Shown here: positions 49,227-60,830 of the stretch, piece by piece
Position numbering within the stretch: the first letter of the stretch is position 1
Layout of the letters: every line of letters begins with the position of its first letter
NCBI RefSeq assembly: GCF_018619335.1
Contig: NZ_JAHHDX010000105.1
Span: forward strand, 24,563 to 88,562
Length of the DNA: 64,000 bases
Reading direction: 5' to 3'
Origin: Alteromonas sp. ALT199
GTDB lineage: Bacteria > Pseudomonadota > Gammaproteobacteria > Enterobacterales > Alteromonadaceae
The notes under the pieces: model-generated
What the model saw: the letters and a program-made list of their open reading frames with translations, nothing else
Told to the model about the DNA's origin: nothing
Database searches by the model: none
Made by a program: the position numbers and the translations under genes

Positions 49227-49636
49227 TACATCACCGTCCGAGTTACAAAGGTTGTTTTAAATGGCAGTTTAGCCGCTGCCAATTCAAACGCTTCGCGTGC
49301 AAGATTTTCAGGAACACCTTCCATCTCGTAAAGAACACGACCAGGCTGAATTTGGCATACCCAGTACTCAACGTTACCTTTACCTTTACCTTGACGCACT
49401 TCAAGAGGCTTCTCAGTAATTGGCTTGTCAGGGAAAACTCGAATCCAAATTTTACCTTGACGCTTAACGTGACGAGTCATAGCACGACGCGCTGCTTCGA
49501 TTTGACGCGCAGTCATTCGACCACGGCCAACTGCTTTAAGGCCGTAAGTACCAAAGGCAACAGTGCTACCCGCTGCGAAGCCGCGGTTGCGGCCTTTGTG
49601 CATCTTACGGAACTTCATGCGTTTTGGTTGTAACAT
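49226..49636 (-). CDS. rplP: 50S ribosomal protein L16
   Basis: 136 residues; near the A-site and peptidyl transferase centre. [19 protein letters not shown] at the N-terminus and the [16 protein letters not shown] block identify it. Normal length. Two bases lie between the rpsC stop and its ATG. Confidence 0.98.
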   Translation of the reverse strand: MLQPKRMKFRKMHKGRNRGFAAGSTVAFGTYGLKAVGRGRMTARQIEAARRAMTRHVKRQGKIWIRVFPDKPITEKPLEVRQGKGKGNVEYWVCQIQPGRVLYEMEGVPENLAREAFELAAAKLPFKTTFVTRTVM

Positions 49637-49638
49637 GA

Positions 49639-50343
49639 TTAGCCCTCTCGCTTAGCGTTGCGGCCTTTCTTCTTAGGTTGAGCAGCTGGTGCTTGCTCTT
49701 GAGTTGTAGGTAGACCACCTAGAACTTCACCTTTGAAGATCCATACTTTAACGCCGATGATACCGTAAGTAGTTGACGCTTCAGAGGTTGCGTAATCGAT
49801 GTCCGCACGGAAAGTGTGCAGAGGAACGCGACCTTCACGGTACCATTCAGAACGTGCAATCTCTGCACCGCCCAAACGGCCGCTAACTTCAACTTTAATA
49901 CCTTTCGCGCCTAGACGCATTGCGTTTTGAACTGCGCGCTTCATAGCACGACGGAACATAACACGACGCTCTAGCTGGCTAGAGATGCTGTCAGCTACTA
50001 ACTGGCCATCTAGCTCTGGCTTACGTACTTCAGCGATGTTGATCTGAGCTGGCACACCGGCTAGCTTAGATACGTAGTTACGCAGCTTTTCTACGTCTTC
50101 ACCTTTCTTACCGATTACTACGCCTGGACGAGCAGTGTGAATAGTTACACGAATGCTCTTAGCAGGACGCTCGATCACGATTTTAGAAAGTGAAGCGTTC
50201 TTAAGTTGCTTTGTCAGATACTGACGTACCTGATGATCGTTATACAGGTTGTCTGCATAGTCTGCAGTATTAGCGTACCAGGTAGAAGTCCATGGTTTGC
50301 TGATACCCAGGCGTATACCTGTAGGATGTACCTTCTGTCCCAT
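49639..50343 (-). CDS. rpsC: 30S ribosomal protein S3
   Basis: 234 residues; lines the mRNA entry of the 30S subunit. KH-domain motif [14 protein letters not shown]-terminal [13 protein letters not shown] and the C-terminal basic tail ([13 protein letters not shown]) are typical. Confidence 0.98.
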   Translation of the reverse strand: MGQKVHPTGIRLGISKPWTSTWYANTADYADNLYNDHQVRQYLTKQLKNASLSKIVIERPAKSIRVTIHTARPGVVIGKKGEDVEKLRNYVSKLAGVPAQINIAEVRKPELDGQLVADSISSQLERRVMFRRAMKRAVQNAMRLGAKGIKVEVSGRLGGAEIARSEWYREGRVPLHTFRADIDYATSEASTTYGIIGVKVWIFKGEVLGGLPTTQEQAPAAQPKKKGRNAKREG

Positions 50344-50352
50344 TATCTACTC

Positions 50353-50685
50353 CTAGTTATCCGCTACAACCACAGTGATGTGACTGCTGCGCTTAAAGAT
50401 ACGATCAGCACGGCCTTTAGCACGTGGCTTGATACGTTTCATAGTTGGACCTTCGTCAACAAAAATCTTGGCAACGACTAGCTCGTCGATGTCCGCGCCT
50501 TCGTTGTGCTCTGCGTTAGCAATTGCAGATTCCAAAACTTTCTTTACTAGCGCTGCGCTTTTCTTCGGGCTATACGCAAGAACTTCTAAAGCTTTCTCAA
50601 CGTTTAAACCGCGAATTTGATCCGCAACCAAGCGTGCCTTTTGAGCCGACGTGCGGGCAAAACGGTGTTTAGCTAATGCTTCCAT
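50353..50685 (-). CDS. rplV: 50S ribosomal protein L22
   Basis: 110 residues; its extended loop lines the exit tunnel. [17 protein letters not shown] and the [16 protein letters not shown] loop are the family signature. The macrolide-relevant loop shows no insertion or deletion by eye. Confidence 0.98.
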   Translation of the reverse strand: MEALAKHRFARTSAQKARLVADQIRGLNVEKALEVLAYSPKKSAALVKKVLESAIANAEHNEGADIDELVVAKIFVDEGPTMKRIKPRAKGRADRIFKRSSHITVVVADN

Positions 50686-50696
50686 CTTCTTACCCC

Positions 50697-50972
50697 TTAA
50701 CGTTTAGCTTTCTTATCCGCGACATGGCCGCGGTAAGTACGCGTTGGCGCAAATTCGCCCAACTTGTGGCCGACCATTTCGTCACTAATAATGACAGGTA
50801 CATGTTGGCGACCGTTATGGACCGCAATGGTCAACCCAATCATATCTGGGATGATCATAGAACGACGAGACCAAGTTTTGATTGGTTTACGTTCGTTCTT
50901 TTCCACTGCAGCCTCTACCTTCTTCAGCAAGTGAAGGTCAATAAAAGGACCTTTCTTGAGAGAACGTGGCAT
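50697..50972 (-). CDS. rpsS: 30S ribosomal protein S19
   Basis: 91 residues; [20 protein letters not shown] and [16 protein letters not shown] identify it. Part of the 30S head next to S13. Confidence 0.98.
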   Translation of the reverse strand: MPRSLKKGPFIDLHLLKKVEAAVEKNERKPIKTWSRRSMIIPDMIGLTIAVHNGRQHVPVIISDEMVGHKLGEFAPTRTYRGHVADKKAKR

Positions 50973-50987
50973 GGTGAATCCTCGCTA

Positions 50988-51812
50988 TTACTTGTTTCGA
51001 CGACGTACGATAAGCTTATCAGTACGCTTGTTGCTTCGGGTTTTCTTACCTTTGGTAGGAACACCCCAAGGAGTTACTGGGTGACGACCGCCTGATGTAC
51101 GACCTTCACCACCACCGTGTGGGTGATCAACCGGGTTCATGGCAACACCACGAACGGTAGGACGAATACCACGCCAGCGTGTAGCACCAGCTTTACCTAG
51201 TGAACGAAGCATGTGTTCTGCATTACCAACTTCACCGATAGTGGCGCGGCAATCAGATAGAACTTTACGCATTTCGCCAGAGCGTAGACGTAGGGTAACG
51301 TAGTTTCCGTCACGTGCTAGGATCTGAGCGTAAGCACCAGCAGAACGTGCGATTTGTGCACCCTTGCCAGGCTTCATTTCAATTGCGTGTACAACAGTAC
51401 CTACAGGGATGTTACGCATAGCTAGCGTGTTACCAGACTTGATCGGTGAACCCGAACCAGACTGGATTGCATCACCTGCTTTCATACCCTTTGGAGCCAG
51501 AATGTAACGACGTTCACCGTCTGCATACAATACTAGTGCAATGTTTGCAGAACGGTTTGGATCGTATTCTAAACGCTCAACTTTGGCTGGAATGCCATCT
51601 TTGTTGCGTTTAAAGTCGATTACACGGTAGTGTTGCTTATGACCACCACCAATGTGACGAGTGGTAATACGACCATTGTTGTTACGACCGCCAGATTTGC
51701 TGTTCTTTTCAAGCAAAGGTGCGTACGGTGCACCTTTGTGCAGGTCAGGATTTACGACCTGAACAACGTGACGACGACCGGCAGAAGTTGGCTTAGCTTT
51801 CAATAATGGCAT
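50988..51812 (-). CDS. rplB: 50S ribosomal protein L2
   Basis: 274 residues; needed for subunit association and peptidyl transfer. The conserved C-terminal block [19 protein letters not shown] includes the key His of the family. Normal length. Confidence 0.98.
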   Translation of the reverse strand: MPLLKAKPTSAGRRHVVQVVNPDLHKGAPYAPLLEKNSKSGGRNNNGRITTRHIGGGHKQHYRVIDFKRNKDGIPAKVERLEYDPNRSANIALVLYADGERRYILAPKGMKAGDAIQSGSGSPIKSGNTLAMRNIPVGTVVHAIEMKPGKGAQIARSAGAYAQILARDGNYVTLRLRSGEMRKVLSDCRATIGEVGNAEHMLRSLGKAGATRWRGIRPTVRGVAMNPVDHPHGGGEGRTSGGRHPVTPWGVPTKGKKTRSNKRTDKLIVRRRNK

Positions 51813-51826
51813 TTCTAATCCCCTTC

Positions 51827-52126
51827 TTACTCAGCACCACCGACAAAGTCGATGTCCTGACCTTCTTTAAGAACCACGTAGGCCTTTTTCCAGTCGCTGC
51901 GCTTACCGAAAGACATGCCGTGACGCTTGGTTTTACCCTTAACGTTCACAGTACGAACACCTTCAACTTCAACTTCAAACAGTTTTTCAACTGCTGCTTT
52001 GATTTCAGCTTTGTTCGCGTCTTTAGCTACTTTAAATACAACTGTGTTGTTCGCTTCAGCAGCCATTGTAGACTTTTCTGAAACGTGAGGTGCTACTAGC
52101 ACCTTCAGTAGACGTTCTTCTTTCAT
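51827..52126 (-). CDS. rplW: 50S ribosomal protein L23
   Basis: 99 residues; exit-tunnel rim, docking site for trigger factor and [19 protein letters not shown] and [19 protein letters not shown] identify it. Its start overlaps the rplD stop by four bases. Confidence 0.98.
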   Translation of the reverse strand: MKEERLLKVLVAPHVSEKSTMAAEANNTVVFKVAKDANKAEIKAAVEKLFEVEVEGVRTVNVKGKTKRHGMSFGKRSDWKKAYVVLKEGQDIDFVGGAE

Positions 52127-52728
52127 GCTAACGCCTCCTCAAGTTGTTTAACCGCATCAGCAGTAATTAGCACTTTTTCAAATGCAATCAAGCTCACTGG
52201 GTCGATGCCTGCAACGTCACGTACGTCAACTTTGTACAAGTTGCGCGCCGCTAGGAACAAGTTCTCATCAACTTCTGGAGTAACGATTAGAACATCATTT
52301 AGTTCATATTCGTTAAGTGCAGAAATAAGAGCTTTAGTCTTAGGTGCGTCAACACCGAACTTCTCTACCACGATCAAACGATCTTGACGGATTAGTTCAG
52401 ACAGGATGCTCTTAATCGCACCGCGATACATTTTCTTGTTAACTTTTTGGTCAAAGTCACGAGGCTTTGCTGCGAAAGCACGGCCACCGCCAACCCAAAT
52501 TGGGCTACGGATAGTACCAGCACGTGCACGGCCAGTACCTTTTTGACGCCATGGCTTCTTACCGCCACCACGAACTTCAGCGCGAGTTTTCTGCGCTTTT
52601 GTACCCTGACGAGCGCCTGCTCCGTAAGCTACAACTACCTGGTGTACCAAGGCTTCGTTGAATTCACGTCCAAAGGTCGCTTCGGATACTTCAAGAGCGC
52701 TTTGCGCGTCTTTCAATGTTAATTCCAT
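52123..52728 (-). CDS. rplD: 50S ribosomal protein L4
   Basis: 201 residues; its tunnel loop ([19 protein letters not shown]) is intact. In E. coli L4 also represses the S10 operon by binding its leader; a long leader is present here too, so the same autoregulation is likely. Confidence 0.98.
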   Translation of the reverse strand: MELTLKDAQSALEVSEATFGREFNEALVHQVVVAYGAGARQGTKAQKTRAEVRGGGKKPWRQKGTGRARAGTIRSPIWVGGGRAFAAKPRDFDQKVNKKMYRGAIKSILSELIRQDRLIVVEKFGVDAPKTKALISALNEYELNDVLIVTPEVDENLFLAARNLYKVDVRDVAGIDPVSLIAFEKVLITADAVKQLEEALA

Positions 52729-52746
52729 CAGTTCACTCCCCAGACG

Positions 52747-53385
52747 TTACGCTTTAACAGCTGGCTTTACGATTACATCGTTGCCAGTTGCGCCAGGTAC
52801 GGCACCTTTAACTAAGATAAGGCCGTTCTCTACGTCAACACGTACAACTTCCAAAGACTGAGTAGTCACTTGCTTGTTACCAAGCTGACCAGCCATTTTC
52901 TTGCCTTTGAATACTTTACCTGGTGATTGGTTTTGGCCAATTGAACCAGGAGCACGGTGTGACAAAGAGTTACCATGTGTCATGCGCTGTGAACTGAAGT
53001 TCCAGCGTTTGATAGCACCTTGGAAACCTTTACCTTTTGATGTACCAGTTACATCAATCTTTTTAGTGTCGTTAAAGATTTCAACAGTGATTTCACTGCC
53101 TACTTCAATATCGGCACCTTCGTTATCTTCTAGGCGGAACTCTACTAGAGTGCGTCCAGCTTCAACACCAGCTTTAGCAAAATGACCTGCTTCAGCTTTG
53201 TTGATGCGGTTAGCTTTCTTAGTTCCAGCAGTAACCTGAAGAGCGCGATAACCGTCAGTTTCCTCAGTACGAAGCTGAGTAACGCGGTTTGGGGTCGCTT
53301 CAATAACAGTCACAGGGATAGACGTACCATCTTCAGTGAAGATGCGAGTCATACCCACTTTACGACCGACTAGACCAATCGCCAT
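52747..53385 (-). CDS. rplC: 50S ribosomal protein L3
   Basis: 212 residues; assembly initiator near the peptidyl transferase centre. [19 protein letters not shown] includes the Gln that PrmB methylates in E. coli. Normal length. Confidence 0.98.
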   Translation of the reverse strand: MAIGLVGRKVGMTRIFTEDGTSIPVTVIEATPNRVTQLRTEETDGYRALQVTAGTKKANRINKAEAGHFAKAGVEAGRTLVEFRLEDNEGADIEVGSEITVEIFNDTKKIDVTGTSKGKGFQGAIKRWNFSSQRMTHGNSLSHRAPGSIGQNQSPGKVFKGKKMAGQLGNKQVTTQSLEVVRVDVENGLILVKGAVPGATGNDVIVKPAVKA

Positions 53386-53403
53386 TGTTATAACCCTCTC
53401 TTA

Positions 53404-53972
<569 letters not shown>

Positions 53973-54133
53973 GGGGTAGTTTGGTTTTTATACACATATT
54001 TTTGCGCTATAACAGTGTATGTATCTGTCTATAAGTAGTATTGTTGCTTTCAAGGTATATGTGTATCTTGATACCCTAAAAATAAATTCTAAAGCATTAT
54101 GGAATAAGTGCAGAGCTTATTAGAAGTGAGAAT

Positions 54134-56350
54134 ATGGAAGTAGTGAATAATCAACAAACTTTTGCACAGATAAAACGCATTCTAAACAACCACTCTACGT
54201 TATTAGATGCTTACGGCCTATTAGAGCCTATCATTTTAGGTTTGTTCGATGCCAATCGCATGAGTATTTTCCAACGCCGCCGACAGCATCAAGATTTGGT
54301 AGCGCGATTCAAGACAGGCAAGGAAACCCTTGAAATAAAGGTACCTATTAGCCCCATGTCGATTGCAGGCTATGTAGCTTTGTCTCAAAAATCCGTTGTT
54401 ATTGACGACCCATATAACCCGACTTTACTGCATAGCATCCACCCTCGCCTACGCTTTGCCGATAGGTTCGACAAGGATAATGACTTCAAAACGCACAATA
54501 TTCTCTGTGTTCCCATAATGAACGCGGGCGTTTTGATGGGCGTCATTCAGATTATTAATAAATCCTCTGGCGCTTTCACAGAAGATGATTTAAAGCTGGG
54601 TAATACTTTAGCGCTTATATTAGGTGATAAATTTCGATTTGAGTTAGGGGGAACACATAACCCCTTCGACCTTCTAGTTCACAAAAGTCTACTAGAAGAG
54701 TCTACGCTTAAAGACATTCAATCTACCACGCCTGATATAAGAGCACTTATACAGCGGCTTGTTTCCGAACACCGTATTTCAGAGGACGAAATTGGAAACT
54801 CGCTCTCTATTCATTATCAAGTACCTTTTATTCCTTATTTACCTGATAAGTACCATAGATTTGAAAACGAAAGTCGCCTTAACGTTTCTTATTTAAAACG
54901 AAACTATGTTGCGGTCATTGCTGACGCGCATGATAAACCTATTGTCTTAATGGCTGAACCCAACAATGCTGCGCTTCTTATGGAAATTGAAAGCGCTATG
55001 GGCATAGATAGCTATGAGATTGCAGTCAGCCTGCCAAATTTAATCTTGCAATATTTAGGCGAAAACAGTGGCGGTGGCGGCCCTGGTGAAATGAGCGACA
55101 TCCTCGATGAAATCGGCTCATCTGCAGATGACAAAGAAGATCAGATTGATGAGCTTTCAGATGATGCACCAGCGGTTGTTCGCTTAGTAAGCCGAATACT
55201 TCACGACGCTAAACGTTTAAACGCTTCAGATATTCACATTGACCCAGAAAAGAATGCGCCTACCCGTGTTCGCATGCGCGTGGACGGTGTTTGCCGTGAC
55301 ATGAATCAAGTTCCCAATTCGCATCATAGCGCTGTTATTGCGCGTATTAAGATCATGTCGAATTTGAACATTGCTGAAAAACGCGTGCCGCAGGATGGGA
55401 AACTCGCCTTTAAAATGAATGGCCAACTTGTTGAAGTTCGTGTTGCTACCATTCCTACTGTTGCAGGTGAAGGTGTGGTCATGCGTATTCTTGCATCTGG
55501 CGGTGCAATGCCAATAGATAAAATGAATTTGGCTCCTAGCAATCGTGCCCGGCTAGAAGACATGATTAAAAAGCCTCATGGTATTTTACTGGTTGTGGGC
55601 CCAACAGGTTCAGGGAAGACCACAACACTTCATGCCATTTTGGGTTATTTAAACACACCAGAGAAGAAAATTTGGACTGCAGAAGATCCCGTTGAGATAA
55701 CTCAGCCAGGTTTGCAACAGGTTCAGGTAAGCCCCAAAATTGGGTTTAACTTTGCCGCAGCACTACGGGCATTCTTACGAGCCGACCCTGATATTATCCT
55801 AATTGGTGAGATGCGTGATAAAGAAACTGCGCATGCGGGTATAGAGGCATCGTTGACCGGTCACTTGGTGCTTTCAACCCTGCATACAAACTCTGCGCCT
55901 GAAACTATTACCCGCCTACTTGATTTAGGGTTAGATCCTGTCAACTTTTCTGATGCCTGTGTAGGTATTTTAGCACAGCGTCTTATTCGGACTTTATGCA
56001 AAAGCTGTAAAGAGAAGTATATTGCTACCGAAACTGATATGGCATTCATTGAACGCCAATATGGTAAAGAACTCATGTCAGAGCTTGATATTAAAGCCCC
56101 CCTAGAGCTTTACAAAGCTAACGGCTGTAATGAGTGCGGCCATACAGGTTACAAAGGAAGAACCGGCGTTCACGAATTATTGGGTATGACGCCAGAATTG
56201 CGCTCAATGGTTTATAAAGAAGCGAGTGTTGCTGAAATGAAAAAACAGGCTGCAAAAGATGGAATGCGTACCCTAGTTCAAGATGCCATTTTCAAAGTGC
56301 TAAAAGGAGACACCGACCTAGCACAAGTGCAAATTATAGGAGGAGAATAA
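54134..56350 (+). CDS. GspE/PilB-family secretion ATPase with N-terminal GAF domain
   Basis: 738 residues. GAF sensor-type domain (about 15-175; SIAGYVALSQKSVVIDD, LCVPIMNAGVLMGVIQI), MshEN/GspE-N-like domain (about 195-310), acidic linker, then hexameric ATPase (about 350-735) with Walker A GPTGSGKTT near 490, Asp box DPDIILIGEMRD, His box TGHLVLSTLHTN, and two CxxC pairs (CKSCKEK, CNECGHTGYKGR) for zinc. Such ATPases drive type II secretion or type IV pilus extension. No other secretion or pilus gene lies nearby, so it is an orphan. GAF fusion suggests small-molecule control (inference). Confidence 0.9.
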   Translation: MEVVNNQQTFAQIKRILNNHSTLLDAYGLLEPIILGLFDANRMSIFQRRRQHQDLVARFKTGKETLEIKVPISPMSIAGYVALSQKSVVIDDPYNPTLLHSIHPRLRFADRFDKDNDFKTHNILCVPIMNAGVLMGVIQIINKSSGAFTEDDLKLGNTLALILGDKFRFELGGTHNPFDLLVHKSLLEESTLKDIQSTTPDIRALIQRLVSEHRISEDEIGNSLSIHYQVPFIPYLPDKYHRFENESRLNVSYLKRNYVAVIADAHDKPIVLMAEPNNAALLMEIESAMGIDSYEIAVSLPNLILQYLGENSGGGGPGEMSDILDEIGSSADDKEDQIDELSDDAPAVVRLVSRILHDAKRLNASDIHIDPEKNAPTRVRMRVDGVCRDMNQVPNSHHSAVIARIKIMSNLNIAEKRVPQDGKLAFKMNGQLVEVRVATIPTVAGEGVVMRILASGGAMPIDKMNLAPSNRARLEDMIKKPHGILLVVGPTGSGKTTTLHAILGYLNTPEKKIWTAEDPVEITQPGLQQVQVSPKIGFNFAAALRAFLRADPDIILIGEMRDKETAHAGIEASLTGHLVLSTLHTNSAPETITRLLDLGLDPVNFSDACVGILAQRLIRTLCKSCKEKYIATETDMAFIERQYGKELMSELDIKAPLELYKANGCNECGHTGYKGRTGVHELLGMTPELRSMVYKEASVAEMKKQAAKDGMRTLVQDAIFKVLKGDTDLAQVQIIGGE

Positions 56351-56461
56351 TGGCGTTTCTTTAAACGCTGTAACTATAAATCTTACAAAACTGTACTTTC
56401 AAACGGTTCACTTGCACCTTAAAGTACCGTATAAATACATAAAAAAAGGAAGGGATACCAA

Positions 56462-56956
56462 ATGAAAAAACTTATTACCTTAGTTCTAACTATTTCATGT
56501 TTGACGTTTTCGGCTTCTACACTAGCCCAGGTTAAAACAAAGAATCACATCTGGAAATCAGAATACTTATCAACTTTAGAGTTAGGCCTTCATGCCTTGA
56601 AAGCTGAAAAATACGATAAGGCTATGGAAAAGCTGACTGCTTCAGCAAAAATGGGAAATAAAGAAGGTCAATATTATTTGGCACAGATGTACTTCCAAGG
56701 ATGGGGCACACCAGTAAATTACGAAGAAGGTTGGTTATGGTTGAGCGTAGCTATGGAGCAGAAAACGGCTGAGTGGAATCGTTCATACCGACAAATTAAA
56801 GACGCGCTTCCTGACGACTACATAACCGCTTTGAAACCTTACGTAGACGAATACATTTCACTGTATGGCGCAAAAGCGCAAGATTTACGATGTGAAAAGC
56901 GCGCCGCTATTGGCTCTAATATTAAAGAAATTATTTGCGAAAAACGTTATTACTAG
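56462..56956 (+). CDS. Exported Sel1-like repeat protein
   Basis: 164 residues: signal peptide (about 1-22, cleavage after TLAQ or near), then one or two Sel1/TPR-like repeats (LGLHALKAEKYDKAMEKL, ASAKMGNKEGQYYLAQMY, EEGWLWLSVAME). Two Cys at the C-terminus (LRCEKR, IICEKR) could form a disulfide. It lies 111 bases after the GAF-GspE gene on the same strand and may be co-expressed. Function unknown; such repeats usually bind proteins. Confidence 0.75.
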   Translation: MKKLITLVLTISCLTFSASTLAQVKTKNHIWKSEYLSTLELGLHALKAEKYDKAMEKLTASAKMGNKEGQYYLAQMYFQGWGTPVNYEEGWLWLSVAMEQKTAEWNRSYRQIKDALPDDYITALKPYVDEYISLYGAKAQDLRCEKRAAIGSNIKEIICEKRYY

Positions 56957-56959
56957 TTC

Positions 56960-56992
56960 TAAAAAATAAGCGACCCTTTTAAAGGGTCGCTT
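56960..56992 (-). terminator. Terminator of acnA
   Basis: AAGCGACCCTTT and AAAGGGTCGCTT arms around one base, with a T-run on the minus-strand side. It may also slow plus-strand transcription. Confidence 0.75.
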
Positions 56993-57024
56993 AGTCTTGG
57001 GTTCATTGTTAGAAACCTGTAATG

Positions 57025-59742
57025 CTACTTCTTCAAATACTCTCTAATGACGTAATGGAGAATGCCACCATGTTCGAAGTAAGTGAACTCGTTAGAGGTG
57101 TCAATTCTAATATCCATCATGAAGGATTTACTTTCTCCTTCATCAGTAACCACATTTACTTCTACCTCTGATTGCCCACGCTCTACTGCGCCAATTGAAA
57201 AAGTTTCATTGCCTCTCAAATCTAGAGCACTAGCACTTTCACCCGGCTTAAACTGAAGTGGCAAAATACCCATACCAATTAAGTTAGAACGGTGAATTCT
57301 CTCATAGCTTTCTGCTAATACAGCTTTTACGCCCATTAAAGATGGGCCTTTTGCAGCCCAATCTCTACTTGACCCAGTTCCATACTCTTTGCCTCCAATG
57401 ACAATGGCAGGAACACCATCGTCCTTATATCGCATAGCAGCGTGGAAAATAGACATACTATCACCACTTGGGTAATGGGTTGTAGCGCTACCTCTCGTGC
57501 CTGGCGCCAATTGATTTTGAAGACGGACGTTAGCAAACGTACCTCTCATCATTACCTCGTGGTTACCACGACGAGAACCGTATGAATTGAAGTCTTTAGG
57601 CTCAACGCCTTGAGCCTGTAAATACTCTCCAGCAGGACTATCGTTAGCAATGGCACCTGCTGGTGAAATGTGATCGGTTGTAATTGAATCGCCAACCTTA
57701 ACCAAGCATCGCGCATTTTCAATCGCTGTAAGCGCTTCGGGCTCTTCACCCATCACTTCGAAAAATGGCGGATGCTTAATATAAGTCGAGTCCGGCCAAT
57801 CATACACTGACGTTTTACTGACCTGCAGTTCATTCCATTCACCGCTACCTTTGAATACATCTGCATACTTTTCTTTAAACAGATCGCCGGTAACATTTTC
57901 CGCGATGTATTTCTGTATCTCGTCTTCGGTAGGCCAGATGTCTCTTAAGTATATTGGGGAACCGTCACTCGCCTGCCCCAGTGGCTCTTTGGTGATATCT
58001 ACATTCATGTTCCCTGCTAGGGCATACGCGACTACTAGCGGTGGCGATGCAAGATAGTTTGCTGCTACATCAGGGTGAATACGACCTTCGAAGTTACGAT
58101 TACCAGATAGCACTGACGTAACCGTAAGTTTAGCCTTTCTAATAGCATCAGTAATGGCATCCGGGAGAGGCCCAGAGTTGCCGATACAGGTTGTACAGCC
58201 ATAGCCCACCAAGTTAAAACCTAGTGACTCTAACGGGTCCATAAGGCCGGCATCTTCTAAGTACTGAGTAACAACCTGAGAACCAGGTGCTAGTGAGGTT
58301 TTAACCCACGGCTTACGGGTTAGCCCTTTTTCCGCGGCTTTCTTAGCAAGTAAGCCCGCGCCAACAAGTACTGATGGGTTAGAAGTATTAGTACAGCTTG
58401 TGATGGCAGCAATAACTATTGATCCGTCTTCTAAGTTGAACTTGTTTCCTCTGAACTCAACAAAAGAGTCATGCTCTTCATCAACATCATCACTACTGCC
58501 CAGCCCGGCCTCGGCAATTAAATCAGTTTCTTCATCTAGTACTTTTACATCGATTTGCGAACGATGCCATTCGTTAAACGCTTCTGCCGCTTTATCTAAG
58601 GCAATTCTATCTTGAGGACGTTTAGGGCCCGCAATAGATGGCACAACGTCATCTAAACTTAACTCTAATGTTTCATGATATTGGGCATCTTTTGAATGGT
58701 CATCATGCCACAGGTGGCTGAACTTAGCATACTCTTCCACAAGAGAGATTTGCTCTTCCTCTCTACCTGTTAAGCGAAGGTAATCTAGCGCTACATCATC
58801 AATGGGGAAGATGCCACAGGTAGCTCCATACTCTGGTGCCATATTAGCGATGGTTGCACGATCAGCCGTTGTTAAGTGTTTAAGGCCTGGCCCATAGAAC
58901 TCTACAAACTTCCCTACAACACCGTGCTCACGCAATTGCTGCGTAATTGTAAGTACCATATCGGTGGCGGTAACGCCCGCAGGCAACTTGCCTGACAACC
59001 TGAAACCTACAACCTTAGGTAACAGCATTGTCACTGGCTGGCCAAGCATTGCAGCTTCGGCTTCGATACCACCTACACCCCAACCTAATACACCAAGACC
59101 ATTAATCATAGTTGTGTGTGAATCGGTTCCCACTAATGTATCTGGGTAGACTAGGTTTTCACCATCTTGCTGTTTCGTAAAAGCACAGCGAGCAAGGTAC
59201 TCCAAGTTAACTTGATGAACTATTCCTCGACCAGGGGGAACCACTTTGAAATTATCAAAACTCAACTGCCCCCACTTTAAGAACTGATATCGTTCCCTAT
59301 TTCGCTCTATCTCAATATCAGTATTCTTTTCTAGTGCATTCTCTTCAGCGAAATGATCAACCATTACGGAATGGTCGATGACAAGTTCTACAGGATTAAG
59401 AGGGTTGATTGCTTGTGCATCGCCACCTAAGCGATTAACTGCATCTCGCATGGCAGCTAAATCTACAATAGCTGGCACCCCAGTAAAATCTTGTAGAATT
59501 ACGCGTGCAGGCACGAATGAAACTTCGTGGTCTGCATGGTTTTCCGTATCCCACTTAGCGACCTGTTCAATATCATTGCTCGAAACGAACTCTTCGTCTT
59601 CATGGCGAATTAGGTTCTCTAGAAGAATCTTGATACAAAAAGGTAGCCTGTCGAGCGCATACTGCTTACCTATGCTGTCGAAATTAACCGCCTTGAAGTG
59701 TTTACCATTGACCTCAAGCTGCGAAAAAGACTTATAAGTCAT
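57025..59742 (-). CDS. acnA: Aconitate hydratase A
   Basis: 905-residue [4Fe-4S] enzyme interconverting citrate and isocitrate in the TCA cycle. The cluster cysteines are in SCTNTSNPSVL and YGCTTCIGNSGP; GTDSHTTMINGLGVLGWGVG and the C-terminal YGTGSSRDWAAKG swivel-domain loop are conserved. AcnA/IRP1 type rather than AcnB by domain order. GGAG lies before the ATG. Monocistronic with a terminator. Confidence 0.97.
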   Translation of the reverse strand: MTYKSFSQLEVNGKHFKAVNFDSIGKQYALDRLPFCIKILLENLIRHEDEEFVSSNDIEQVAKWDTENHADHEVSFVPARVILQDFTGVPAIVDLAAMRDAVNRLGGDAQAINPLNPVELVIDHSVMVDHFAEENALEKNTDIEIERNRERYQFLKWGQLSFDNFKVVPPGRGIVHQVNLEYLARCAFTKQQDGENLVYPDTLVGTDSHTTMINGLGVLGWGVGGIEAEAAMLGQPVTMLLPKVVGFRLSGKLPAGVTATDMVLTITQQLREHGVVGKFVEFYGPGLKHLTTADRATIANMAPEYGATCGIFPIDDVALDYLRLTGREEEQISLVEEYAKFSHLWHDDHSKDAQYHETLELSLDDVVPSIAGPKRPQDRIALDKAAEAFNEWHRSQIDVKVLDEETDLIAEAGLGSSDDVDEEHDSFVEFRGNKFNLEDGSIVIAAITSCTNTSNPSVLVGAGLLAKKAAEKGLTRKPWVKTSLAPGSQVVTQYLEDAGLMDPLESLGFNLVGYGCTTCIGNSGPLPDAITDAIRKAKLTVTSVLSGNRNFEGRIHPDVAANYLASPPLVVAYALAGNMNVDITKEPLGQASDGSPIYLRDIWPTEDEIQKYIAENVTGDLFKEKYADVFKGSGEWNELQVSKTSVYDWPDSTYIKHPPFFEVMGEEPEALTAIENARCLVKVGDSITTDHISPAGAIANDSPAGEYLQAQGVEPKDFNSYGSRRGNHEVMMRGTFANVRLQNQLAPGTRGSATTHYPSGDSMSIFHAAMRYKDDGVPAIVIGGKEYGTGSSRDWAAKGPSLMGVKAVLAESYERIHRSNLIGMGILPLQFKPGESASALDLRGNETFSIGAVERGQSEVEVNVVTDEGESKSFMMDIRIDTSNEFTYFEHGGILHYVIREYLKK

Positions 59743-60197
59743 ACGCTCTCCATCCTTATTTGCCTGTTCATAGATTATGTAGACGTTTTTAGAGTTACCG
59801 TCAGTGGCGATCGGAAATACTTTTGCACCTCGCCCTTATTTACTGATTTGTACGCAGTGATCATGAAAAAAAGTTCACCTTGGTTTGTTAGCTTCGCTTT
59901 CAATCAGGCTAATTCCTTTAAACGTAAGAGCTATACAGGACGTCATAAACTGACTTTTACTAACCACACTGTCGATCATCCGGTTTCAAAATCACTTAAG
60001 CATATTGATTACATTTTTATTGCTGATATTTCTATTTTGTAAATCCTAGGCCATCCTTTAGCGTTTACAATAACGCAACATTTCTATTTTCTTATATATC
60101 ATCAGCGGTTATGCTTAACAGAAGTGCCCAAAAAGTATATTTCATCTGATAGCAAATAATGTGACTCATCAGACTTTACAATAATAATGAAACCAGA
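59743..60197. other. Intergenic region between acnA and the cupin gene
   Basis: 455 bases containing the promoters of two divergent genes. A frame of 114 codons overlapping the start of acnA (59698-60042) has no ribosome site or family resemblance and is not called. No clear operator recognised. Confidence 0.35.
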
Positions 60198-60659
60198 ATG
60201 ACGAATCATTTAGTTAGAAAATACAATTTAGAGCCTCATCCTGAAGGTGGGTTTTATCGCCAGGTTTTTCGTTCTAAAAACGAAACAACTTCCTATGTAC
60301 ACAATAAAAGTCGACCTGCACTGACACATATTTATTTCCTGCTATTAAGAGGGCAAGTCAGTCGTTTTCATCGAGTGTTGCACGACGAAGTATGGAATCA
60401 CTACGAGGGCGCGCCTCTACAGTTATTTCAACTTGAGAATCAACAGGTGTCAGAGCGCCGCATAGGAGGACCGAACCACGAATACGTTGAAATCGTAAAT
60501 GCAGGTAACTTTCAAGCAGCCACAACAATGGGCGATTATTCCTTAGTAGGTTGCTCGGTAGCGCCTGGCTTTGATTTTCAAGACTTTAGCTTTATTGAAG
60601 AACCTTCAATGCAGGAATGGATAAAGGTCGCCCATCCCGATCTCGCTAAATTTATATAG
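60198..60659 (+). CDS. Cupin-fold protein, DUF985 family
   Basis: 153 residues forming a single cupin: LEPHPEGGFYRQVFRS at the N-terminus, then THIYFLLLRGQVSRFHRVLHDEVWNHYEGAPL, here TRHIY-like strand and FHRVLHDEVWNHYEGAP, and LVGCSVAPGFDFQDF near the end. All are typical of DUF985. The His residues may bind a metal. Biochemical role unknown. No signal peptide. Confidence 0.85.
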   Translation: MTNHLVRKYNLEPHPEGGFYRQVFRSKNETTSYVHNKSRPALTHIYFLLLRGQVSRFHRVLHDEVWNHYEGAPLQLFQLENQQVSERRIGGPNHEYVEIVNAGNFQAATTMGDYSLVGCSVAPGFDFQDFSFIEEPSMQEWIKVAHPDLAKFI

Positions 60660-60830
60660 ATAAAGTCATTTACTACATACACGTCTTACCTGCGATTTTA
60701 TAACCGCTTAAACTGGATTTTTAAGCGCTAATCAAGGATGATAACAGCAGTTTTTTAAATATACGTCTGAACGTCCAACTTCTGGAATTATCTCAGACTA
60801 TTTCACTCTAACGCCGCAGGTAACCCAACT

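Noticed and set aside
59698..60042. 114-codon frame overlapping the acnA start
   Set aside because: Antisense to the conserved acnA N-terminus for its first part, no ribosome site, odd composition.
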